NCBI GenBank assembly: GCA_937901485.1
Contig: CALGTT010000129.1
Span: 1 to 12,488 of the forward strand
Reading direction: 5' to 3'
From: an uncultured Ruminococcus sp.
GTDB taxonomy: Bacteria; Bacillota; Clostridia; Oscillospirales; Ruminococcaceae
Length of the DNA: 12,488 nt
Under the pieces are notes generated by a model. That model saw only the letters and a list, made by a program, of their open reading frames with translations, made no database searches and had not been told where the DNA came from. Shown here in pieces: positions 7,956 through 12,488 of the stretch; position 1 is the stretch's first letter, and each line of letters starts with the position of its first letter. Both the position numbers and the translations under genes were made by a program.

Positions 7956-8672
7956 ATGCCAGGTTTCATCCTGCACATGCTGCACGGAGAACTGTTTTTA
8001 AAGAAATGCGGCATACAGTTTTCCGATATAGAATTAAAGCAATTCAAATGGGGACTTCTGATGCCGGATCTGTATAAGGTGAAGCGGCAAAAGGACAATG
8101 GCAGCCATTTTTTCTCCGATGATCAGGATGGGAAGATCCTGCAGGTTCCGGATCTGAAAAGCTTTCAGTACGTTGCTTCTATGGAAAATCCTTTTGTATT
8201 GGGCTATGCTGCACACCTGTATCTGGACAAGCTGTTCTTTGAGGATTATTTCCAGCAGTATGTGCATTTCCTTGATACGGATGGAAATGTAACGCTGGAG
8301 AATGATAGGGTGGACAGCGTGTTTCTTGTCAAATCTCAGAGGCATATCACAGTGGATGAATTGTTCTCCGAATCCTATCTGTACGGAGACTACACAATGC
8401 TCAATCAGTTTCTTGTGAAGAAATACGACATGAAGCTTCTGGAGAAAACCCCTGTCAATGATCCGATTTTTCAGACAAGTCAAGACGACCAGAAAGCCAT
8501 ATCGGATGCACTTGAGAAGTTCCTGACGGATTCCACGGGCAGCACGGAGATGAATGTGTTTACAGTGGAAAGTCTGGAGCAGGCTCTGGAGAAGTACGCC
8601 TTTGGGTTTTCGCAATGGTTGGAAGGTGTGCAATGTGCTTTGGATTTGTCGGAAAAGGAGTTTTTATGCTGA
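7956..8672 (+). CDS. Putative zinc-dependent phospholipase C-like hydrolase in the RADAR operon
   Basis: A 238-aa protein starting at ATG 7956 behind AGAGGTG (7944-7950). The first ~95 residues carry an ordered set of candidate metal ligands: MPGFILHMLHG (H7), WGLLMPDLY (D38), GSHFF (H51) and GYAAHLYLD (H87, D91). This H...D...H...HxxxD order and the opening MPGF-H are reminiscent of the bacterial zinc-dependent phospholipase C/S1-P1 nuclease-like fold. The C-terminal half is acidic and unassigned. No signal peptide is seen, so a cytoplasmic role on nucleotides, phosphoesters or the inner membrane surface is possible, but the substrate is unknown. It lies 33 bp after rdrB, and its stop overlaps the start of the SLATT gene (ATGCTGA, 8666-8672), tying its expression to the membrane protein. 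Known RADAR loci can have RdrC (Csx27-like) here; this protein does not look like a membrane protein, so it seems to be a different accessory. The fold call is tentative. Confidence 0.55.
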   Translation: MPGFILHMLHGELFLKKCGIQFSDIELKQFKWGLLMPDLYKVKRQKDNGSHFFSDDQDGKILQVPDLKSFQYVASMENPFVLGYAAHLYLDKLFFEDYFQQYVHFLDTDGNVTLENDRVDSVFLVKSQRHITVDELFSESYLYGDYTMLNQFLVKKYDMKLLEKTPVNDPIFQTSQDDQKAISDALEKFLTDSTGSTEMNVFTVESLEQALEKYAFGFSQWLEGVQCALDLSEKEFLC

Positions 8673-9937
8673 AATATACTGCTTATTTATTATGCGGAAA
8701 AACGCTGCTCAGCTGTATCGAACAGAATGAGCAGATGCGTCTGGACGCAGAAATGATCAACTCATTTCTGATCGGTATGCTGATTCCGCAGGATCAGAAT
8801 AAAAATATAACTGATGAGGTTGACAAGATTAAAATCAAAAAAGCAAGTTCGTTTGAGCTTGGATGTAAATTCAGAAGATTTCTGGATCAATCGAATAATC
8901 TTGCAAAGCTGAATAAGGGTATTTCAAACAACGAAGCACTGATCAAATCTGCAAAGCTTTGGAAAAAATACAGGCTCTGTCTGCCAGAATGTGCAATGTT
9001 CCTTTCTCCGCTGAAATCAGTTTCAGCCTTCTCCTATTTGCCGGTTTATGATGAGATATGCCTCAAGCTTGCAGAAATGAAAAAGGAAAGCTGGACTGCT
9101 GGCAAGGCGTGTTCTGTCAGTGAAATTGAGGAGTGCTGCGGAAAAGAGGCTGAAAAGTTTTACAGAGATCATGTCCGCAGAAAATGGAAGTGCAAAAGTA
9201 AGAAGAGAATCACCAAAAAGCAAAAGAATAGCGAAAAAAAGTGGTCTGCTGATGCTGTAAAAATGCAGTATTATGAGGACTGCTGGCATGAGATTTGCAG
9301 CCGGGCTGAATTTGATGACAAGACTGATCCAGATCTGGAACTGTTCTTTGCAGGCTTGAAAAAAGAAATTGAAAATGTCAGCACCCGATCCAGCACAATG
9401 CTGACCAATCGGAATGAAGAACAAAAAAAGATCATTGTGTATTCGCGCAGAGCAACGATCTTCAATGCAGCAGCCACCGGTTTGACGGTCATATCGGATT
9501 CCATTGTGGATGATACAAATTTTCCGGAACCCGTGAAAATCTTCACAAAGGCTGTTCCCATCACACTTTCCATCATTGCAACAGCCTGCACCGCATTTTT
9601 CACGGCGTACAACCTGATGAAAGAGCATAATGCCTATGAAGAAACGTGGCTGCGGCATCAATTACATTTCTCACGGCTTACCGGAGAGATGGAAAAGTTC
9701 TGTGAAGGCATCGGAGAATATGAGGGCGTTTATCAGGACAAGGATTCTGCAAAGAAGGCGATTAACTGCTTTCAGAAGAATATTTATCTGCTTCGGAAAC
9801 AGGACTATGCGAACTTCTTTACCAATATGAATTGTATCAATTATGATTCGGTTTTTAAACTGGATAATGTCGAGTTTACAGCGAACAAGAGCCCAGAGAA
9901 ATGTGTAGCTGCGGAGCAGGAAAGCGGCGAAGCTTGA
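8666..9937 (+). CDS. rdrD: SLATT-like two-helix membrane protein, RdrD-type RADAR accessory
   Basis: The start is set at ATG 8666, because AAGGAG (8655-8660) is 5 nt upstream and the ATG overlaps the previous stop; a GTG at 8615 in the same frame lacks such support. The 423-aa product has two hydrophobic helices, at about 264-281 (IFNAAATGLTVISDSIV) and 296-317 (VPITLSIIATACTAFF), separated by a short hydrophilic turn. A helical segment with WLRHQLHFSRL follows. This 2TM-plus-helix layout is that of SLATT domains, which are predicted pore-forming effectors linked to nucleotide-signalling defence systems; in RADAR a SLATT protein is the optional component RdrD. A very basic stretch at 171-192 (13 Lys/Arg in 22 residues) precedes the membrane part and could bind nucleic acid or lipid head groups. 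The ~250-residue N-terminal region is longer than a minimal SLATT protein and is unassigned. Confidence 0.7.
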   Translation: MLKYTAYLLCGKTLLSCIEQNEQMRLDAEMINSFLIGMLIPQDQNKNITDEVDKIKIKKASSFELGCKFRRFLDQSNNLAKLNKGISNNEALIKSAKLWKKYRLCLPECAMFLSPLKSVSAFSYLPVYDEICLKLAEMKKESWTAGKACSVSEIEECCGKEAEKFYRDHVRRKWKCKSKKRITKKQKNSEKKWSADAVKMQYYEDCWHEICSRAEFDDKTDPDLELFFAGLKKEIENVSTRSSTMLTNRNEEQKKIIVYSRRATIFNAAATGLTVISDSIVDDTNFPEPVKIFTKAVPITLSIIATACTAFFTAYNLMKEHNAYEETWLRHQLHFSRLTGEMEKFCEGIGEYEGVYQDKDSAKKAINCFQKNIYLLRKQDYANFFTNMNCINYDSVFKLDNVEFTANKSPEKCVAAEQESGEA

Positions 9938-10093
9938 TAAATAAAACTGAAGGGGACCAAGATAAGCTGTACATCCACCGTACATCTACCAGCGAAATTT
10001 TTTGTTTTGGAGAACACATTCGGAAAACGAGAAAATGGCTTGATTTCGCACTAAATGGCACTGCACGATACAACATGAAACCCCATCACGAAA
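9938..10093. other. Intergenic right end of the putative integrated element
   Basis: There is no gene here. The stretch lies between the last operon gene and the tRNA-fMet fragment. It holds a tandem direct repeat (9969-9990) and AT-rich sequence, but no clear intrinsic terminator for the operon. No integrase gene is present; if the element has one, it lies off the left side of the window. Confidence 0.6.
9969..9990. repeat. Tandem 11-bp direct repeat near the att site
   Basis: GTACATCCACC (9969-9979) is followed immediately by GTACATCTACC (9980-9990), with one mismatch. The pair sits about 104 bp from the tRNA-fMet fragment, inside the element end. Short direct repeats in this position are typical of arm-type binding sites for tyrosine integrases; that role is inferred from position only. 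Confidence 0.5.
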
Positions 10094-10139
10094 GCTCATA
10101 ACCCGAAGGTCGTCGGTTCAAATCCGGCTCCCGCAACCA
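10094..10139 (+). other. 3' half of initiator tRNA-Met gene, attR-like integration scar
   Basis: The sequence matches an initiator tRNA from the end of the anticodon stem to CCA. It has an anticodon loop CTCATAA (CAT at 10097-10099), a 3' anticodon arm beginning CCC (the three-GC-pair initiator hallmark) and a T arm GTCGG-TTCAAAT-CCGGC. The acceptor strand is TCCCGCA, ending in A72 (initiators have an unpaired C1-A72), then A and CCA (10137-10139). No matching 5' half (a CGCGGGA-type acceptor strand and D arm) is found upstream, so this is not a functional tRNA. A 3' tRNA fragment followed by the tRNA's own terminator is what remains at the distal end after an element integrates into the 3' part of a tRNA gene. 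The intact tRNA-fMet would lie off the left side of the window. Confidence 0.85.
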
Positions 10140-10143
10140 CAGA

Positions 10144-10182
10144 AACCCCGAAATTTAGCCATAATTTCGGGGTTATCATTTT
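10144..10182 (+). terminator. Strong intrinsic terminator after the tRNA-fMet fragment
   Basis: Perfect 12-bp arms AACCCCGAAATT (10144-10155) and AATTTCGGGGTT (10163-10174) enclose a 7-nt loop, followed by ATCATTTT. It was probably the native terminator of the tRNA gene. It now also stops read-through from the RADAR-like operon into the downstream genes. Confidence 0.85.
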
Positions 10183-10460
10183 ATCCGTGTGATAATATGA
10201 AACGTGCATACCCTTACCGTACCCTTAAACTTTTGGGATGGTAAGGGTATTTCTGCTTTTTGTTGTTGCACAGGCTAACAAATGGGAAAATTCTTTGGAA
10301 TTTGACTGTGCTGAGATGAAGGTGGATACAGCATAATGCACAAGGATGTCCGCTATATAAAGACAAATGGATTGAATTTTGTTCTGTAGAGAGGACAGTC
10401 TTTCTGATTTCATGTGCATACTGACGAAATTTTACATTTTTCAGAAAAATTATGCTAGTA
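10183..10460. other. Gene-free region upstream of the cyclase gene
   Basis: I see no convincing coding sequence. The stretch holds the hairpin at 10208-10250 and then plain AT-rich sequence leading to the promoter at 10461-10489. Open frames on the minus strand here have no ribosome binding sites and no recognisable product. Confidence 0.6.
10208..10250. terminator. Inverted repeat, possible second terminator
   Basis: ATACCCTTACC (10208-10218) and GGTAAGGGTAT (10240-10250) are perfect 11-bp inverted arms with a 21-nt loop that itself contains a further copy of TACCCTTA. The right arm is followed by TTCTGCTTTTTG, which is moderately T-rich, so weak termination is possible. A protein-binding or recombination role cannot be excluded. 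Confidence 0.45.
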
Positions 10461-10489
10461 TTGCAAAATACTGAGAAATCGTGTATAAT
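10461..10489 (+). promoter_or_regulatory. SigA-type promoter of the cyclase gene
   Basis: TTGCAA (10461-10466), a 17-bp spacer and TATAAT (10484-10489) fit the housekeeping consensus, with a weaker -35. Transcription would start near 10496. This rules out the in-frame GTG at 10481, which lies inside the promoter, as the translation start of the next gene. Confidence 0.75.
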
Positions 10490-10528
10490 GAATGTAACGA
10501 AAGTCTGCTTGCAAAGGAGCTGAACCAT

Positions 10529-11110
10529 ATGCTGATCGATATTTCACAGGAGGTGTTCTCCTGCAAGGTTTATCCGGGTGATCCCAAGCCAGAACAGAGC
10601 TGTCTGCAAAGTACAGCAAACGGTGATCTGTACAATCTTACTGCATTCTCCATGTGTGCCCACAACGGTACGCATATTGACGCACCGTTTCATTTTCTGG
10701 ACGATGGAAAGACGGTTGACCGGATGGGACTTGTCCCATTTGTGGGTGACTGCTATGTGGCAAGGCACGAGGGGGATGTGACAGGGGAGGATGCTGCGGT
10801 GATTCTGGAGAAAGCGAAGGCTTTGTGTGCAGCGGAGCGTATCCTGCTTGCCGGAAATCTTACTGTCACTGCTGAGGCTGCCAGAGTGTTTGCGGATGCC
10901 AAGATCCTGCTCATCGGCAACGAGAGTCAGACGATCGGTCCGGAAGATGCACCGATGGAGGTGCATCTGATCCTGCTTGGTGCGGAGGTGGCTCTGCTTG
11001 AGGGGATCGTTCTGACGGATGTGGCGGAGGGAAAGTATTTTCTGAGTGCAACTCCTCTCAATCTGGCAGGATGCGATGGTGCACCGTGCAGGGCGTTTCT
11101 GATGAAATAA
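10529..11110 (+). CDS. Cyclase-family metal-dependent hydrolase (kynurenine formamidase-like)
   Basis: The ATG at 10529 follows AAAGGAG (10513-10519) and lies downstream of the predicted transcription start, giving 193 aa. The family signature is clear: HNGTHIDAPFHF (residues 45-56), whose histidines and aspartate bind the catalytic metal in the PF04199 cyclase/kynurenine formamidase family. The N-terminal ISQ...YPGDP and the C-terminal GCDGAPCRAFLMK also fit. Members hydrolyse amides or cyclic compounds, for example N-formylkynurenine in tryptophan breakdown. With no tryptophan genes nearby, the substrate is not known here. The gene is outside the putative element, has its own promoter and is probably ordinary chromosomal sequence. 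It is slightly shorter than typical family members (about 200-220 aa). Confidence 0.9.
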   Translation: MLIDISQEVFSCKVYPGDPKPEQSCLQSTANGDLYNLTAFSMCAHNGTHIDAPFHFLDDGKTVDRMGLVPFVGDCYVARHEGDVTGEDAAVILEKAKALCAAERILLAGNLTVTAEAARVFADAKILLIGNESQTIGPEDAPMEVHLILLGAEVALLEGIVLTDVAEGKYFLSATPLNLAGCDGAPCRAFLMK

Positions 11111-11167
11111 CTGCCGCTGATTGGATGAAAATTCGACCACTTTTTAACATAACTTTAGGAGGTTACT

Positions 11168-11647
11168 ATGAGACTTTACATGAAACAGCGTATCTTCAGC
11201 TGGGGCGACAAATTTTCCATCTATGACCCGGAGGGAAATGAGTGCTTCTATGTCGAGGGCGAGGTCTTTACATTTGGCAAGAAACTGCATCTGTATGACC
11301 TGAACCGTCGGGAGCTTGCGTTTATTCAGCAGCGTCTGCTGTCGTTCCTGCCGAAGTATGAGATTCTGAGAAACGGCACACAGATCGCTGAAGTCGTGAA
11401 GGAGTTCACCTTCTTCCGTCAGGAGTACAGCGTGAACGGACTTGGCTGGAAGGTGCATGGCGATATTTTCAGCCATGACTATGAGATTACAGTGGGTGGT
11501 CAGCGGATCGCACAGGTGTCGAAGGAGTGGTTCACGCTGGGTGATGCCTATGAGATTGACATTGCCGATGGTGCAGACGAGGTGACAGCACTGGCGGTTG
11601 TACTGGTGATTGATGCATGTATTGAAGCGGCGAGGGATAATGATTAA
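11168..11647 (+). CDS. LURP-one-related/YxjI-family protein
   Basis: A 159-aa protein starting at ATG 11168 behind a perfect AGGAGG (11157-11162). The opening MRLYMKQRIFSWGDKFSIYD, the later GKKLHLYD and the regularly spaced beta strands are typical of the LURP-one-related (YxjI) family, which folds as a tubby-like beta barrel around a central hydrophobic helix. That helix corresponds to the hydrophobic C-terminal segment ALAVVLVIDACIEAA. Length matches bacterial YxjI proteins (about 160 aa). The biochemical role in bacteria is unknown; relatives are thought to bind membranes or phospholipids. It follows the cyclase gene by 57 bp and has no promoter that I can see of its own, so the two may be co-transcribed. 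Confidence 0.9.
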   Translation: MRLYMKQRIFSWGDKFSIYDPEGNECFYVEGEVFTFGKKLHLYDLNRRELAFIQQRLLSFLPKYEILRNGTQIAEVVKEFTFFRQEYSVNGLGWKVHGDIFSHDYEITVGGQRIAQVSKEWFTLGDAYEIDIADGADEVTALAVVLVIDACIEAARDND

Positions 11648-12009
11648 GGAAGTAATGTGATACCGATTCAGGGCATATCTATCAGGAGTAATGATTTTAG
11701 TGAAGAGTAGAAATATTCTGTGAAAAAACGCTGAGGACATCTGTCAATTGCGGTAGATTGACAGGTGTAGAAAATTGGATCTCAGCTTCTTTCAGTATCA
11801 TTACTTTGACAATTAGAGGTTGATAACGGTTACAAAAGACAATAATATTTGGTGGGTTTGAGGGAACGCAGTATCCTTGCAATATAGCCCCCCTTGGGAG
11901 GAGGGAAGGGAGAATTTTGGCGTACTTGCCATAGAAAAAGTATCTATATTTAAATAGGATGTCAGTGCCATAATTATGTTGTAGTTGTAGTAAATGTTAC
12001 ACAATAATC
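11648..12009. other. Gene-free region between the YxjI-like gene and the last ORF
   Basis: I see no convincing coding sequence on either strand. The stretch contains a stem-loop at 11737-11768, a C/G-rich patch around 11887-11910 and AT-rich sequence that may hold the promoter for the following ORF. A TTGCCA at 11926-11931, with TTTAAA 17 bp further on, is a weak candidate only. Confidence 0.5.
11737..11768. terminator. Stem-loop downstream of the YxjI-like gene (possible terminator)
   Basis: ACATCTGTCAAT (11737-11748) and ATTGACAGGTGT (11757-11768) form a 12-bp stem with a single G-T wobble and an 8-nt loop. The stem is stable, but no T-run follows, so classical intrinsic termination is doubtful. 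It may instead be an mRNA 3'-end stabiliser or a protein-binding site. Confidence 0.45.
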
Positions 12010-12021
12010 GGGAGGTGTGAT

Positions 12022-12441
12022 ATGGGTAATGATCTGTATAAAGATTTCTATGAATATTGTACGAGCGAAGAATGTCAAGCTTTACTTGAACAATATATGC
12101 AAGGACTGAGAGAAAGAGAAGAATTCATGTGTAATAAGGGCATTCCACAAGGGGGAAATGGGTATGGAATGAGTCCAGTAATGCTTAATCAGCCATCTCC
12201 GATTTCAGTGATACTTCCACCAGAAGGAAAATATCAGAATACTGAAATGGTTCGGGTTCATGAAACAGTAGATCGAATTTATATAGATGATAGGACCTAT
12301 GAATCAATCTTGACGCAGCAAGGGTGCTTTTCTAAGATGCCCGTGAATAAAACAACCGTTATTGCGTATATCATTATAAAAAACGCTAAAAAATATCATC
12401 TTGATGTCGGATATGGACAAGATTATCTTATTCATACCTGA
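12022..12441 (+). CDS. Unknown protein, probably truncated at its 3' end by the terminal repeat
   Basis: A 139-aa ORF with ATG 12022 behind a good GGGAGGTG (12010-12017), so it is very likely translated. I do not recognise the family. The N-terminal part is helical and acidic (FYEYCTSEECQALLEQYMQG), followed by a Gly/Pro/Asn-rich linker at about 40-65 and a mixed alpha/beta segment with IYIDDRTYESIL and VIAYIIIKNAKKY. It has no membrane segment or signal peptide. Codon use is AT-rich, unlike the cyclase and YxjI-like genes, which suggests a different origin. The last codon and the stop lie inside the 55-bp terminal repeat (from 12434), so the natural C-terminus is probably missing and the product may be the N-terminal piece of a longer protein. 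Confidence 0.6.
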   Translation: MGNDLYKDFYEYCTSEECQALLEQYMQGLREREEFMCNKGIPQGGNGYGMSPVMLNQPSPISVILPPEGKYQNTEMVRVHETVDRIYIDDRTYESILTQQGCFSKMPVNKTTVIAYIIIKNAKKYHLDVGYGQDYLIHT

Positions 12442-12488
12442 TTCCGCAAAACTCCCACCCTCACCCACTGTACAAAGCCCCGAAAATA
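12434..12488. repeat. Right copy of the 55-bp perfect terminal inverted repeat
   Basis: This is the exact reverse complement of bases 1-55. It contains the last codon and stop of the unknown ORF. Its presence at both extremes of the window in inverted orientation shows that the same repeated sequence borders the segment on each side, physically or in the assembly graph. Confidence 0.95.

Noticed and set aside
8034..8633. 199-aa minus-strand open frame inside the putative hydrolase gene
   Set aside because: It is antisense to a gene with conserved-looking motifs and has no start signal.
8615..8665. Upstream GTG start of the SLATT-like protein
   Set aside because: It lies deep inside the preceding gene without a ribosome binding site, whereas ATG 8666 has AAGGAG 5 nt upstream and a coupled stop/start overlap.
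9023..9661. 212-aa minus-strand open frame inside the SLATT-like gene
   Set aside because: It overlaps the membrane protein completely; the Phe/Ile-rich translation and missing ribosome binding site mark it as a shadow.
10063..10139. Functional tRNA gene
   Set aside because: The upstream bases cannot form an acceptor stem or D arm with the 3' half; only the part from the anticodon arm to CCA is present.
10481..10528. Upstream GTG start of the cyclase
   Set aside because: This codon lies in the predicted -10 region and upstream of the transcription start; ATG 10529 has AAAGGAG before it.
10544..11140. 198-aa minus-strand open frame over the cyclase gene
   Set aside because: The plus strand encodes the unmistakable HNGTHIDAPFHF motif; the antisense frame has no recognisable product.
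1..12488. CRISPR array or Cas genes
   Set aside because: No regularly spaced direct repeats of 25-40 bp and no Cas-like proteins are seen; a Csx27-like RdrC was looked for and not found.
1..12488. Linear replicon with terminal inverted repeats
   Set aside because: No replication or terminal-protein genes are present, the outer genes are cut by the repeat, and the exact 55-base length fits an assembly overlap or insertion-sequence ends better.

Overview
The window looks like chromosomal or mobile-element DNA of a low-to-mid GC, Gram-positive (Clostridia-like, probably gut Firmicutes) bacterium. This is inferred from strong AGGAGG-type ribosome binding sites, consensus SigA-type promoters, CCA encoded in a tRNA fragment and the flavour of the proteins. 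No 16S or other taxonomic marker is present.

The main content is a five-gene operon on the + strand (1127-9937) driven by a near-perfect promoter at 1066-1094. Genes 2 and 3 match the two core proteins of the RADAR anti-phage system. The 842-aa P-loop ATPase (RdrA-like) has Walker A at residues 80-88 and Walker B around residues 244-251. The 955-aa divergent adenosine deaminase (RdrB-like) keeps every deaminase catalytic position: HxH 170/172, HxxE 621/624, H653 and the DD at 892/893. Gene 5 is a two-helix membrane protein with a SLATT-like region, matching the known optional RADAR accessory RdrD. Two further operon members are not, to my knowledge, standard RADAR parts: a 459-aa TPR-like protein encoded first, and a 238-aa protein with the H-D-H-HxxxD constellation of zinc-dependent phospholipase C-like hydrolases encoded between rdrB and the SLATT gene. 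Spacing is tight (17 bp, 2 bp, 33 bp, then a 7-base ATGCTGA overlap), so the five genes are probably co-transcribed and may act together: sensing/scaffold, ATPase, deaminase, putative hydrolase and membrane effector.

Upstream (1-1019) is the 3' part of another large gene, possibly a YobI-like P-loop NTPase, whose 5' end is off the window. Downstream of the operon (10094-10139) is a 46-nt copy of the 3' half of an initiator tRNA-Met gene with no 5' half, directly followed by a strong hairpin terminator. This is the signature of an integration site (attR-like), so the operon seems to sit at the far end of an element integrated into tRNA-fMet. To its right are ordinary genes with their own promoter: a cyclase-family hydrolase (10529-11110) and a LURP-one/YxjI-family protein (11168-11647). 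An AT-rich unknown ORF (12022-12441) follows.

The first and last 55 bases of the window are perfect inverted copies of each other. They may be insertion-sequence ends, or an assembly-graph overlap at the inverted copies of a repeat. Both outermost ORFs run into this repeat and are probably truncated there.
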